Shown one piece after another: positions 1-10,280 of a stretch of 61,124 bases of DNA (its first letter is position 1; every line of letters starts with the position of its first letter). The notes under the pieces were generated by a model that saw only the letters and a list, made by a program, of their open reading frames with translations, was not told the origin of the DNA and made no database searches. The translations under genes and the position numbers were made by a program. The stretch lies in assembly GCF_013116825.1 (NCBI RefSeq), contig NZ_JABFNS010000042.1:1-61124 (forward strand), given 5' to 3'. Source of the stretch: Myxococcus xanthus. GTDB lineage: Bacteria > Myxococcota > Myxococcia > Myxococcales > Myxococcaceae.

Positions 1-132
1 CCCCTGGGCGGGCCCAGCCCCTGCATCCTGCCCGACAGGGCTGACGTCGCCTGCCCACCGGCCGACCTGGCGGATCATCCCCATGGGGGCGGAAGCCGGA
101 GCGCTCGCGAGGGCAGGGAGTGGTTGCGGCAT
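1..132 (-). CDS. Partial hypothetical protein (N-terminal 44 residues)
   Basis: An open reading frame starts with ATG at 132 on the reverse strand and runs off the left edge without a stop. A good ribosome binding site (AGGAG) lies 8 bases before the ATG. The visible 44 residues are rich in Ala, Pro and Gly and show no motif I recognise. It lies downstream of yqeY and rpsU on the same strand, where related genomes often carry dnaG and rpoD, but the visible residues do not look like a DnaG start. The rest of the protein is outside the window, so no function is given. Confidence 0.4.
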   Translation of the reverse strand, partial: MPQPLPALASAPASAPMGMIRQVGRWAGDVSPVGQDAGAGPAQG

Positions 133-320
133 GGGGTGGACTCCTGAGGCCCCTGCACGCGACTTCCGCTGGGGGGAGCGGGGGGCACGGCGGGACTGAC
201 CCAGGCACTTAATGACGAGGGGCCGACGGAGCAAGTTTCCGCATCCCTGTCCAGCCCTTCAATGCAAAGGCGCCGCCGGTTTCCCGACAGCGCCAGCGCT
301 GATCTCAGAACGGTGGAGGC

Positions 321-779
321 TCAGGAGAGCTTCGCGAGCTCCGACTTCACGGCCTCGGAGATGGCTCGGCCTTCCGCCTTGCCGTGAATCTTGGCGTTCA
401 GGTTCTTCATCACCGTGCCCATGTCCTTGGGACCCTTGGCGCCCGTCTCGGCGATGGCGGCTCGGACCTCGGCGGCCAGCTCGTCGGCGGTCAGCTGCTT
501 GGGCAGGTAGTTCTGAAGGATGCTGATTTCAGCCTCTTCCTTCTCCGCCAGCTCCGGGCGGCCACCCGTCTTGAACTGCTCCACGGAGTCACGGCGCTGC
601 TTGATGAGGCCGGCGATGATGGTGAGGACTCCCGCGTCATCCAGGACGGACGCGCCGGGCTCCACTTCCTTGTACTTCACCGCGCTCTTGAGCATCCGCA
701 GCACGCTGAGCGTCAGCTCGTTCTTGGACCGCATCGCGTCCTTCAGGTCCGCGTCGATCCGCTCCTTCAGGGTGGCCAT
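321..779 (-). CDS. YqeY/GatB-tail domain protein
   Basis: This 152-residue protein belongs to the YqeY family, a small helical domain related to the C-terminal tail of the GatB amidotransferase subunit. The tail domain of GatB binds tRNA; the stand-alone form has no firmly assigned role. Family features are the opening ATLKERIDADLKDAMRSK, the central segment with QRRDSVEQF, and the C-terminal DMGTVMKNLNAK. The ATG at 779 is chosen because the family begins there; an upstream in-frame ATG at 848 would add 23 unrelated residues. It follows rpsU by 104 bases on the same strand. The rpsU-yqeY pairing is common in many bacteria and suggests co-transcription. Confidence 0.93.
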   Translation of the reverse strand: MATLKERIDADLKDAMRSKNELTLSVLRMLKSAVKYKEVEPGASVLDDAGVLTIIAGLIKQRRDSVEQFKTGGRPELAEKEEAEISILQNYLPKQLTADELAAEVRAAIAETGAKGPKDMGTVMKNLNAKIHGKAEGRAISEAVKSELAKLS

Positions 780-883
780 GGTCGCAGCTCCGGAGGGTAA
801 GACGTTGTTCAGGGGGACTTCGACGGCGGGAGCCAGGGCACCTGACATCGGTGGCGCCCCGGCTCCACGCGCGAGGCACGCGC

Positions 884-1078
884 CTAGAACGACTTGCGGG
901 CCTTCTTCACAGCGCGCTTCTTGGCGGCGAGGGCCTTCTTCTTCCGCTTCACGGAAGGCTTCTCGTAGTGCTCGCGCTTACGGATCTCGGAAAGGATTCC
1001 AGCCTTCTCGGTGGCCTTCTTGAAGCGCTTGAGGGCGCTCTCGATGGACTCTCCTTCCTTCACTCGGATACCGGGCAT
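884..1078 (-). CDS. rpsU: 30S ribosomal protein S21
   Basis: A 64-residue basic protein with the S21 signature: [20 protein letters not shown] near the start, followed by [12 protein letters not shown] and a Lys/Arg-rich C-terminal tail. S21 binds the 30S platform near the anti-Shine-Dalgarno region and helps initiation. The start at 1078 has a near-perfect Shine-Dalgarno sequence (AAGGAGGTGA) about 5 bases upstream; the 28 extra upstream codons do not look like S21. It is divergent from the HEAT-repeat gene at 1190, and the intervening 111 bases should hold both promoters. Length is normal for the family. Confidence 0.97.
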   Translation of the reverse strand: MPGIRVKEGESIESALKRFKKATEKAGILSEIRKREHYEKPSVKRKKKALAAKKRAVKKARKSF

Positions 1079-1189
1079 GCAGTCACCTCCTTCCGCCGTA
1101 CGTAGATGTGGGTGTAGATCAAAAGGGGCAGCGGGTATGACCCACTGAGAGGGAAAACGCAAGGACGCTGGACGAAAAGGCTAAGTCGG

Positions 1190-2803
1190 ATGGACTACAC
1201 TGTCCGCCTCGTGAGCCCAGCCCTCCTCCTGGTGGTACTCCTGACGACCGGCCAGCAGCAGGGAGGGACGCCCACTCGTGAGTGTTGGATGTCCTGCCAG
1301 CGGCACGTGACGGACCCGGCCTTGCGCGCTCGGACCTGCGGCAGCTGCCTGCCGGGTGGCCGCGTGGATTCCTGGGTGCAGGGCCTGGCGGGGCAGCGGC
1401 CCATTCCCCGGGCGCCGCTCGTCTCCGCCAGGAAGGACCCGGACTGGCGGGTGAGGTGGGCGGCGGTGCGCGCGGATGCCAGGCGTCAGGGCGTCACGGA
1501 GCGCCGGGCCCTGGCGGATTGGGTCATGGAGGAGCCGGCGTCGTCCAACCTGACGGCGTGTCTGACGGCGGCGCGCGCCGCGGCGGAGGCCGGGGCTTCC
1601 TCCGCGAAGTTCCTGCGAGATGCCGGACCTCGCGGCGCCAACGCCGCGGCCCGCGTGTGGGGGCGGCGGGAGGCCATTCGCGAGGCGCTGGAGTTGGAGC
1701 TGTACGCGGAGGACCTGGCGGTTCGGAGCTCGGCGCTGGCCCACCTGGCCGGGTTCCTGGGCCGCAAACCCGCACGCGTCCTTCTGGACGCCATGGCGAA
1801 GCGGCCGGAGAGCGTGGATGCGGTCAGCGCCAGCGCGCTCAAGGTGGTGGCCGGGCGCAGCCGGTCGTCGGTGGGACGGATGCTTCTGGATGAGGCGAAG
1901 CCCGCGGAGGAGGCGCGCATCAACCGGCTCTTCGCTGTGTATTCGAAGGAGCTGGAGGGCATGCAGCCGGAGCTGACCGTGGCGGATCCACTTCAGCGCC
2001 GACGCGCGGTGGAGTCGTTGCGAGTGTATGGGCCGCTGGCGATGCGGGAGCTGGAGCGGGCGCTCGGTGACTCCGACCGGTGGGTGCGCCGGGATGCGGC
2101 GCGGGCGCTGGCCGAGGCGGAAGGCGTCCCGCTGCGCACGGCGGCGGAGCGGCGCATCGAGTCGAGTGACGCGACGCAGGCTCGGCCGTGGCTGGAGGCC
2201 ATGGCGAGGGAGAAGGGGTGCGCGGCGTTCTTCCTGGGGACGGCTCGGGACAAGGCGCTGGCCGCGTCCGTCCGAGGGGCCGCGCTGGCGCAACTGGCGG
2301 ACTGTGGCGAGGGGGCCCGGGACCGGGTGTCCTCGGTGGAGCCGTTTCTGACAGATGCGCAGCCGCTGCTGCGGGCAGGGGCCGTGCGGGCCTTGAGCGG
2401 TTTGACGACGCGGCAGCCGGGAGTGGCGGAGGCCACCTCGCGTGCGTTGGGGGACGGGGCGCCTGAGGTGGTGAGCGCCGCACTGGAGTTGCTGACACTT
2501 CAACGGCAGACGTCCCGAGGCGATGAGGCCGCGATGCTGCTGGAGTCGGAACATGTGGTGGTGCGCACCGCCGCCGCGGAGGCGCTGGAGCAGATTGGCC
2601 GCGCGTCACATGTGAAGGCGCTGGCCGGGTGTCTGCGGGAGGACACGGAGGCCGCTGTGCGGGTGGCCGCGGCAAAGGCCCTGGGCCGGATTGGTGGAGC
2701 GCAGGCGGCGGCCGCGCTATCGGACGCAGCGGCGCGCGACCCGGATTCCCATGTGAAGCACGTATCGCGCGAGGCGCTCCGGCGACTGGGCTTCGGCCAG
2801 TAG
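1190..2803 (+). CDS. Secreted HEAT-repeat protein with N-terminal Cys cluster
   Basis: A 537-residue protein with a hydrophobic N-terminal segment (residues about 5-20), so probably exported. After it comes a cysteine cluster with spacing C-x3-C and then C-x2-C around residues 33-53. The rest is Ala/Arg/Leu-rich helical sequence, clearest as HEAT repeats from about residue 275 to the end, with blocks such as SDRWVRRDAARALAEAEG and AAVRVAAAKALGRIGG. Such repeats usually make a curved protein-binding scaffold. ATG at 1190 is used; a GTG at 1211 would give a shorter and equally plausible signal peptide. It stands alone between divergent rpsU and a convergent diguanylate cyclase. Binding partner unknown. 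Confidence 0.8.
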   Translation: MDYTVRLVSPALLLVVLLTTGQQQGGTPTRECWMSCQRHVTDPALRARTCGSCLPGGRVDSWVQGLAGQRPIPRAPLVSARKDPDWRVRWAAVRADARRQGVTERRALADWVMEEPASSNLTACLTAARAAAEAGASSAKFLRDAGPRGANAAARVWGRREAIREALELELYAEDLAVRSSALAHLAGFLGRKPARVLLDAMAKRPESVDAVSASALKVVAGRSRSSVGRMLLDEAKPAEEARINRLFAVYSKELEGMQPELTVADPLQRRRAVESLRVYGPLAMRELERALGDSDRWVRRDAARALAEAEGVPLRTAAERRIESSDATQARPWLEAMAREKGCAAFFLGTARDKALAASVRGAALAQLADCGEGARDRVSSVEPFLTDAQPLLRAGAVRALSGLTTRQPGVAEATSRALGDGAPEVVSAALELLTLQRQTSRGDEAAMLLESEHVVVRTAAAEALEQIGRASHVKALAGCLREDTEAAVRVAAAKALGRIGGAQAAAALSDAAARDPDSHVKHVSREALRRLGFGQ

Positions 2804-2820
2804 GCGCGGGGGCCGCGCCT
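2802..2820. terminator. Hairpin between convergent genes
   Basis: A perfect 8-bp stem (AGGCGCGG with CCGCGCCT) around a 3-base loop begins inside the stop codon of the HEAT gene and ends 6 bases before the stop of the diguanylate cyclase gene. There is no T-run, so it is a possible bidirectional terminator by position and structure only. Confidence 0.5.
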
Positions 2821-2825
2821 GAAGT

Positions 2826-3737
2826 TCAGAGCCCGCTGATGGCCTTCGCGTCCACGCGGTTCCGGCCCGCGCGCTTGGCGCGGTACAGATACTTGTCCGC
2901 CGCGGCGATGAGGTCCTCGGGCTGGGAGAAGTCCGAGTCCAGCAGCGTGGCCACGCCCAGGCTGATGGTCACCTTGATGGGCGTGCCACTGAAGACGAAG
3001 TCGGCCTTGTCCACGGCGTACCGGCAGCGCTCCGCGCACGCCAGGGCCTGGTCCTCGGCGGACTCGCGCAGCATCAGCGCGAACTCCTCGCCGCCGTAGC
3101 GCGCGAGCAGGTCCTCGGTGCGCACCGTGTCGCTCACCCGCTGGGCGATGCGCGTCAGCACGTAGTCACCGGCCGGGTGGCCATACGCGTCGTTGATCTT
3201 CTTGAAGTGGTCCACGTCGAAGAGGACCAGCGACAGCGGCACCCGGTGGCGCAGGCAGTAGCTGAACTCCTTGCGCACCGTCTCCAGGAAGTACTTCTTG
3301 TTGTAGACGCGGGTGAGGCCGTCACGCGTGGCGGACTCATAGATGCTGCGCTGGTACTGCTCCTCCAGCGCGTCCTGGATGGAGAACTTGAGGACGGTGT
3401 TGGAGCCGATCTGGATCTTGTCGCCGTCGTAGAGCGGGGCGGCGTTGACCTTCAGGCCGTTGAGGTACGTCCCGTTCGTGCTGGCCAGGTCCACCAACTG
3501 GAACCGGCCGTCTCCCAGCGCCACCACCTTGGCGTGCTTGCGGGAGATGCCGTCATCCTCGACCTGGAACTGCGCCTCGGAGCTGCGCCCCAGGACGACC
3601 TCGGAGCGGTCCAGCTTGAACATCCGCCCGATGCCCGCCGCGGACTTGGCGCTGATGACGATCAGATACGCGCTCTGCTGCTGGGCACTGCCCAGCAGGT
3701 CCGAAATCGAATGGACGGAAGTTTTCTCCTCGGACAT
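2826..3737 (-). CDS. FHA-domain diguanylate cyclase (GGDEF)
   Basis: A 303-residue soluble protein. Residues about 35-125 form a forkhead-associated (FHA) domain, recognisable from VVLGRSSEAQF, GISRKHAKV and the LASTNGTYLNG motif; FHA domains bind phosphothreonine. Residues about 140-300 form a GGDEF domain with an intact GGEEF active site, so it should make cyclic di-GMP from GTP. An RxxD inhibitory site (RTED) lies exactly five residues before GGEEF, which predicts product feedback inhibition. The start at 3737 is preferred over the ATG at 3749. It follows the asparaginase gene by 60 bases on the same strand. The combination suggests output controlled by a Ser/Thr kinase, which is inference. 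Confidence 0.93.
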   Translation of the reverse strand: MSEEKTSVHSISDLLGSAQQQSAYLIVISAKSAAGIGRMFKLDRSEVVLGRSSEAQFQVEDDGISRKHAKVVALGDGRFQLVDLASTNGTYLNGLKVNAAPLYDGDKIQIGSNTVLKFSIQDALEEQYQRSIYESATRDGLTRVYNKKYFLETVRKEFSYCLRHRVPLSLVLFDVDHFKKINDAYGHPAGDYVLTRIAQRVSDTVRTEDLLARYGGEEFALMLRESAEDQALACAERCRYAVDKADFVFSGTPIKVTISLGVATLLDSDFSQPEDLIAAADKYLYRAKRAGRNRVDAKAISGL

Positions 3738-3797
3738 CGCGGCACCCATCTTACGGGCCGCCTTTTCGCGGCGGCAAGCATACTGCCCGACTCTCCA

Positions 3798-4859
3798 CTA
3801 CTCTCCTCGGAGCCGCCGAGTGGCGGGGGGGCCGGCGGGGGCTTCCCGAGCGACTGTCGGCCTTCCGACGGTCAATTCTCCGGTCACCGGGGTCTGGATG
3901 TAGCGCGCCAGGGCCCCGGAAGAGCGGGAGTGGTAGGCCAGCCCCTGCATCAGCTTCACCAGGGCCGCCGACGGCGTCATGTCCGCGCCGCCCATCGCCC
4001 CGGCCTCCAGGGCCGCCGCCCCGGACTCATACAAGGAAAGGTCCACGCCATTCCGGTGCGCCTGGCTCACCACCACCACCGGGACGCCCCGCTCGCGCGC
4101 CTGGAGGAAGAGGGGCGTCAGCGAGCGCCCCAGCTCCGGGGCGATGGGGAAGTTACCTGCCCCGTAGGCCTCCAGCACCAGTCCCCGGACGTGCGGTAGC
4201 AGTTGGAGCGGCAGCGCCGGATCCAGCCCCGGGTACACCTTGAGGAGGAAGACCCTGGCATCCAGCCGCTCATAGAGGCGGAAGGCCCCGCGGGGCTTGA
4301 GGCCCGGCTCGAAGGTGGTGTCCACGCCCAGCGTGCCCAGCACGGGGAAGTTGGGGCTGTCGAAGGCGTCGTACTCGGACACCTTCACCTTGCGCGCCCG
4401 GTTGCCCCGGTACAGGCGCGAGTCGAAGCAGATGGTGACCTCGCGGGGGCCGTGCAGCGCGGACAGCACCGCGTCGATGAGGTTGAGCCGCGCGTCCGAG
4501 CGAATCTTGCCCAACGGCCGCTGCGAACCCGTCAACACCACGGGGCAGGGCGGGTTGCGCAACATGAAGGAGAGGGCGCTCGCGGTGTAGGCGAGCGTGT
4601 CCGTGCCATGGGTCACCACGGCCCCGTCGAAGTGGGGCAGGCGCGCGTGGAGGTGCGCGGCCATCCGGCTCCAGAGCTCCGGCTGCATCTCCGAGCTGTC
4701 CAGGTTGCTGAACAACTCCAGCTCGATGTCGGCCAGCTCGAACAGCTCCGGCACGCGGGCCTTGAGTGTCTTGAAGAAGGCCGCGGGCTTCAGGGCGGAC
4801 GGGCGTCCCCCGGCCATTCCGAGCGTACCCCCGGTATGCAGCAGCAGGACTCTGGGCAT
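3798..4859 (-). CDS. Asparaginase (type I-like)
   Basis: A 353-residue L-asparaginase/glutaminase family protein that would hydrolyse asparagine to aspartate and ammonia. The first catalytic Thr lies in the N-terminal LLLHTGGTLGMAG motif and the second in VVTHGTDTLAYTAS; KIRSDARLN is also conserved. No signal peptide is visible, so it is probably cytoplasmic. The ATG at 4859 starts directly at the conserved MPRVLLLHTGGT segment. The reading frame stays open far upstream, but that part is antisense to the DsbA-like gene and is not protein. The gene is divergent from the DsbA-like lipoprotein, with a 72-base gap. Confidence 0.92.
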   Translation of the reverse strand: MPRVLLLHTGGTLGMAGGRPSALKPAAFFKTLKARVPELFELADIELELFSNLDSSEMQPELWSRMAAHLHARLPHFDGAVVTHGTDTLAYTASALSFMLRNPPCPVVLTGSQRPLGKIRSDARLNLIDAVLSALHGPREVTICFDSRLYRGNRARKVKVSEYDAFDSPNFPVLGTLGVDTTFEPGLKPRGAFRLYERLDARVFLLKVYPGLDPALPLQLLPHVRGLVLEAYGAGNFPIAPELGRSLTPLFLQARERGVPVVVVSQAHRNGVDLSLYESGAAALEAGAMGGADMTPSAALVKLMQGLAYHSRSSGALARYIQTPVTGELTVGRPTVAREAPAGPPATRRLRGE

Positions 4860-4931
4860 GATGAACAGGCGCTTCCCTGCCAAGGCTGGCGTTGCTTTAC
4901 AAGCCCCGCGCGCGTCGCTAAGACCCGCCGC

Positions 4932-5918
4932 GTGCTCCTTTTCTGCTGGAAGCGTGTCGTTCCCCTGCTGGCCGTCGCGGTCCTGACGGCCCCAGGGTGC
5001 AAGAATCCCGAGAGCGCGGCCCCGACGGGTGGACCGTCGGCGTCGCCCGCCCCGCAGGCTTCCGCCGCTCCGGCTCCGGCCGAGCCCGCCGCCGCGCCCG
5101 TGGACCCGGCCGCCGCCGTGTCGGGCATCCCGGGCATGGACTTCTCCTCGCTGTCGCCCACGGCGAAGCGGGAGTTGGGCACGGTCTTCAATGACGAGTT
5201 CTGCTACTGCGGCTGCCCCCACACGCTGGGCGCCTGTCTGAAGTCGCACACTTCCTGCAAGCACGCCCGGCGCATGGCGCAGCTGGCCGCGCGCAGGGTG
5301 TCCGAGGGCAGCCCCGCCACCGAGGTCATCCTCTCCCTGTCGACGTACTACTCCGCCTTCCGCGACCCGCGGGCGCAGTTCAAGGTGGATGACCGGATGT
5401 GCATGGGCCCGGCTGGCGCGCCGGTGACGGTGGTGGAGTTCTCCGACTTCGAGTGCCCGTACTGCGCCAAGGCCCGCCCGGTGCTGGAGGCCTTCGCCAG
5501 GAAGCACGCGCAGCAGGTGCGCTTCTGCTACCTGCCGTTCCCCCTGTCCATGCACGCCAACGCGAAGCCGGCCGCGCAGGCGGCGCTGTGGGCGAGGGAC
5601 CAGGGCAAGTTCTGGCAGATGCACGACGCCCTCTTCGCGCACCAGTCCAACCTCAAGCCCGATGCGATTGCCGCCCTGGCGACGTCGCTGGGCCTGGATG
5701 GCGCGAAGCTGGCGGCGCTGCTGAAGACGGACGCGTATAAGGAAGAGCTGGACGGCTACCGCAGCCAGGGCCGCGCGGCGGGCATCAGCGGCACGCCCTC
5801 CGTGTACTTCAACGGACGTGCGCTGGACCTGTCCTTCGTGGAGGCGGAGATGCTGTCGCACAGCCTGGAAGACGAGCTGGAGTGGTCCGCCAACAAGAAC
5901 GCCTGGGCGGCTGACTGA
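4932..5918 (+). CDS. DsbA-like thioredoxin-fold lipoprotein
   Basis: A 328-residue protein with a lipoprotein signal peptide ending in a lipobox (TAPGC, Cys at about 23), then a Pro/Ala-rich linker to about residue 65. A Cys-rich segment follows (YCGC, then a conserved CKHARRMAQ stretch), as in a group of myxobacterial thioredoxin-fold proteins. The DsbA-type domain occupies about 155-325 with the redox motif ECPYC and a cis-Pro region SGTPSVYFNG. Likely role is thiol oxidation or isomerisation of envelope proteins. The GTG at 4932 is chosen because it gives the complete lipoprotein signal; no good upstream alternative exists. It is followed after 7 bases by the DUF4388 gene. Confidence 0.88.
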   Translation: MLLFCWKRVVPLLAVAVLTAPGCKNPESAAPTGGPSASPAPQASAAPAPAEPAAAPVDPAAAVSGIPGMDFSSLSPTAKRELGTVFNDEFCYCGCPHTLGACLKSHTSCKHARRMAQLAARRVSEGSPATEVILSLSTYYSAFRDPRAQFKVDDRMCMGPAGAPVTVVEFSDFECPYCAKARPVLEAFARKHAQQVRFCYLPFPLSMHANAKPAAQAALWARDQGKFWQMHDALFAHQSNLKPDAIAALATSLGLDGAKLAALLKTDAYKEELDGYRSQGRAAGISGTPSVYFNGRALDLSFVEAEMLSHSLEDELEWSANKNAWAAD

Positions 5919-5925
5919 CGCCGCC

Positions 5926-7263
5926 ATGACACCCCGCTTCCGCATCGACGCGTCGGCGCAGCTCGTCCCCGAGGACCGGCATGTGCCTTCACCGCTGGCG
6001 GGGCGCTCGGGGACGTACGCGCTGATGGCGACGGCGCCCGACCTGCTGGTGTTCTCCCGCACGCCCGCGGAGGGCGGCTCCATCCCGTTGCCGCGCGTGG
6101 TGCTGGCGGGGGACGCGGGCGGCTTCCCGCTGTCGGACCTCATCGCCTTCCTCAGCCAGTCGCGCTGGAGCGGCGTGGTGCGCGTCCACTCGCCGGGCGG
6201 AGAGCGCTCCGTCACCCTGCGCGAGGGTGAGGTGCGCGGCGCCTCCTCCGACGACCCGGCCGACCGGCTGGGCGAGGTGCTGGTGCGGATGGGCTACGTG
6301 GAGCGCGCCCAGGTGGAGGCGGCGCTGCGTGAGCAGCCGCCCTCCAAGGTGGGGCGCTCGCTGGTGGAGAAGGGGCTGCTCAAGTCGCACGACCTCTTCA
6401 AGTGCATCACCCACCAGGTGAGCGAGATCTTCCACGCCATCGTCCTGTGCCGGGAGGGGACCTTCTTCCTCATCGACCAGCCGGTGGAGGACAAGTCCGG
6501 TCACATCATCCAGTTGTCCACGCAGAGCCTGCTGATGGACAGCATCCGGAAGATTGACGAGATGGCGCACTTCCGGAAGCGCATCCCCCACGGCCGGCTG
6601 TACGTGACGCGCAAGCGCGCCTCGGACGGCAAGCTGGAGGAGGACGAGGACCGGGTGCTGGGCCTGCTCGACGGCCGGCGTACGATTCTGGAGCTGGGGC
6701 ACGCGGCGCGCCTGTCGGAGTTCGACGTCACCAGGGTGGTCTTCCGCCTGCTGGAGGGCGGCTTCGCCTCGGTGACGGACAAGCCGCTGATGGTTCCTGG
6801 CCCGGGCGTCCCGACACCGATTCCCCAGCCGTCCGAGCGCACGGCGCAGGCTCCGGCCCGCGCGCCCGCGCGCCCGGTGGTGACGGTGGATCCACGCCCG
6901 GTGGCCCGCGTCTTCAACTTCATCTTCCGGGAGATTCGCGACGAGGTGGCCAAGCAGGGCATGGATCGCGAGTTCATCGCCGCGGCCAACGCGGCCCTCT
7001 CCGGTCAGGGCCTGTCGTCGTCGCCGGTGCTGGAAGGGCTGGCCTTCGCTCCGGATGGCAGCCTCCCGGAGAACAAGCTCATCGAGAGCTTCGAGCGCCA
7101 TCGCGCGCAGCTGGGCAGTGAGCCCCTGGCGACCTTCAGGCAGGCGCTCAGCGACATGATGTTCTTCCTGCTCTTCCAGGCCGGTGAGTTGCTGGAGTCA
7201 CGCGCGGACGAGGACCTGGCCCGCCGCGTGAAAGAACTGTTGTCCACGCTCGAGGTATCGTGA
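5926..7263 (+). CDS. DUF4388 (PATAN-type) domain protein
   Basis: A 445-residue cytoplasmic protein. Residues about 45-150 match the DUF4388 type seen in delta-proteobacterial signalling proteins (DLIAFLSQSRWSGVVRVHS, then REGEVRGASSDDPADRLGEVLVRMGYV). Later sections (about 150-290) resemble a helical winged region with LLDGRRTILELGHAARLSEFDVTRVVFRLLEGG. A Pro-rich linker (about 295-325) precedes a helical C-terminus. DUF4388 proteins are often found next to regulators, but no biochemical activity is assigned. It lies 7 bases after the DsbA-like gene and overlaps truD by 4 bases (GTGA), so the three genes are probably one transcript. Confidence 0.82.
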   Translation: MTPRFRIDASAQLVPEDRHVPSPLAGRSGTYALMATAPDLLVFSRTPAEGGSIPLPRVVLAGDAGGFPLSDLIAFLSQSRWSGVVRVHSPGGERSVTLREGEVRGASSDDPADRLGEVLVRMGYVERAQVEAALREQPPSKVGRSLVEKGLLKSHDLFKCITHQVSEIFHAIVLCREGTFFLIDQPVEDKSGHIIQLSTQSLLMDSIRKIDEMAHFRKRIPHGRLYVTRKRASDGKLEEDEDRVLGLLDGRRTILELGHAARLSEFDVTRVVFRLLEGGFASVTDKPLMVPGPGVPTPIPQPSERTAQAPARAPARPVVTVDPRPVARVFNFIFREIRDEVAKQGMDREFIAAANAALSGQGLSSSPVLEGLAFAPDGSLPENKLIESFERHRAQLGSEPLATFRQALSDMMFFLLFQAGELLESRADEDLARRVKELLSTLEVS

Positions 7264-8294
7264 CGGATTCTGGTTGGCCGCGACTGACGGCGGAGGTGCC
7301 CGGCTGTGGGGGCGCCTTCAAGCTGGTTCCCGAGGACTTCGAGGTCGAGGAGGTTCCCGCCTACCTGCCTTCCGGCGAGGGCGAGCACCTCTACCTCTGG
7401 GTAGAGAAGCGGGGCCGTGACACGCGTGAGCTGGTGCGCGCGCTGGCCGCGTCACTGGGCGTGTCCGAGGACGACATTGGCGTGGCGGGGATGAAGGACC
7501 GGCACGCCATCACCCGGCAACTGGTGTCCGTGCCCGCGCGCGCCGAGCCGAAGGTGCCGGAGTTCGCCCTGGACGGCGTCCAGGTGCTGTGGACGAAGCG
7601 CCACGGCAACAAGCTCCGCACCGGGCACCTGCGGGGCAACCGCTTCCGCCTGCGCCTGCGCGACGTGAAGGATTCCGGCGCGGCGCGGGAGACGTTCTCC
7701 CGGCTGGTGGCGCAGGGCGTGCCCAACTACTTCGGCGAGCAGCGCTTCGGCCGGGCAGGGGACAACGCCGACCTGGGCCGGTTGCTGGTGCTGGGCCAGC
7801 GGCTGCCGAAGCGGCCGGACCGTTTCCAGCGCAAGTTGTACCTGTCCGCCTTCCAGTCGCGCCTCTTCAACCAGGCGCTGGCGGCGCGGCTGCACGCGGG
7901 GACGCTGGCCACCGCGCTCGTCGGCGACGTGCTGCGCAAGGAGGAGACGGGCGGCCTCTTCGTGTGCGAGTCACCCGAGGTGGACGGCCCCCGCGTGGCC
8001 GCCTTCGAGGTGAGCCCGGCGGGCCCGCTCTTCGGGCCGAAGATGACGGCCTCCGCTGGCGCCGTGGCCGAGCTCGAGGCGCGGCTGCTGACGGAAGCCG
8101 GCGTCACGCCGGAGGACTTCAAGCGCGGCGGTGGTGAGACGGAAGGCAGCCGCCGCCCCTACCGCGTCCGCCTGGGCTCGCCCGAGCTGACCGTGGAGAA
8201 GACGGCGGACGGCGAGGACCTCTGGCTCACCTTCGAGCTGCCCCGGGGCGCGTATGCCACCGAGGTCCTCCACGAGCTGCTCAAGGACGGCTGA
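7260..8294 (+). CDS. truD: tRNA pseudouridine(13) synthase TruD
   Basis: A 344-residue TruD-family enzyme that converts U13 of tRNA-Glu to pseudouridine. The catalytic aspartate is in the GVAGMKDRHAITRQ motif near residue 80. Other family features are FKLVPEDFEVEEVP near the start, RGNRFRLRLRD, and NYFGEQRFGRAGDN. The GTG start overlaps the stop of the DUF4388 gene by 4 bases. Length is typical for TruD. It ends 93 bases before a convergent OmpA gene, with a strong hairpin between them. Confidence 0.96.
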   Translation: MTDSGWPRLTAEVPGCGGAFKLVPEDFEVEEVPAYLPSGEGEHLYLWVEKRGRDTRELVRALAASLGVSEDDIGVAGMKDRHAITRQLVSVPARAEPKVPEFALDGVQVLWTKRHGNKLRTGHLRGNRFRLRLRDVKDSGAARETFSRLVAQGVPNYFGEQRFGRAGDNADLGRLLVLGQRLPKRPDRFQRKLYLSAFQSRLFNQALAARLHAGTLATALVGDVLRKEETGGLFVCESPEVDGPRVAAFEVSPAGPLFGPKMTASAGAVAELEARLLTEAGVTPEDFKRGGGETEGSRRPYRVRLGSPELTVEKTADGEDLWLTFELPRGAYATEVLHELLKDG

Positions 8295-8307
8295 GCCCGG
8301 AAACGAC

Positions 8308-8341
8308 GACGCCTCCGCGGGCGCGAGGCCCCGGAGGCGTC
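8308..8341. terminator. Strong hairpin after truD
   Basis: A perfect 10-bp inverted repeat (GACGCCTCCG / CGGAGGCGTC) with a 14-base loop sits between the convergent truD and ompA-like genes. No T-run follows, so it could stop transcripts from either side by structure alone. Confidence 0.65.
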
Positions 8342-8386
8342 TGGTGCGTCGTGCCCCGGCCAGGTGCGGCCGGGGCAGGGCGGCTG

Positions 8387-9813
<1,427 letters not shown>

Positions 9814-9814
<1 letters not shown>

Positions 9815-10131
9815 CAGGGGTTCGGACTGCGGCCGCCGGGCTCGGTGCTTCCGGCCACGGCCATGGCCTTCTCGCGGGCCTCGTTGGCGTAGCGGGAGGC
9901 CTTCACGGCGAAGTCGACGCCGGCTTGATAGTCGGAGTACCCCACCTCCTCGCGGGCCTTGCCGATGTACAGGTTGGCGGCGGTCCACTCGTAGGGAGCG
10001 AGCTTCTCCGCCCCGGCGGTGCGCGCGGCCTGAATCTGCACTTCAGCGTCGAGGATGTTCGCGGTGGACTTCACGGGGCCGCACGCGGTGAGCGTCCCCG
10101 ACACCGCCACCAACGCCATCAGCTTCTTCAT
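9814..10131 (-). CDS. DUF4398 lipoprotein
   Basis: A 105-residue lipoprotein. The signal peptide ends in LTAC near residue 17. The mature part resembles DUF4398 (LAPYEWTAANLYIGKAREEVGYSDYQAGVDFAVKAS split over two helices). Such small proteins commonly sit beside OmpA proteins, and the downstream OmpA protein carries a related segment after its own signal. The start at 10131 is chosen to give the lipoprotein signal; the longer in-frame start at 10176 would bury it. The stop overlaps the ATG of the OmpA gene. Function is unknown; position suggests an envelope complex with it. Confidence 0.85.
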
Positions 10132-10280
10132 AGGGTGGCGCCTTGAGAGAGAGGTGAAACCTGGCGGTCGTATCAATCGCCCCCAGGAGGGTCAAGAATC
10201 GGGCAGACGTGCCGGGCGGGGAACCGGGCATGGGGTGGGACTTTGACGGCCGGCGCCGCCCTTGCCATCGTCGGGGGCCC

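Noticed and set aside
4860..6215. A long reverse-strand open frame continuing upstream of the asparaginase start.
   Set aside because: It is antisense to the DsbA-like and DUF4388 genes, has Arg/His-rich, low-complexity sequence, and the asparaginase family starts at 4859.
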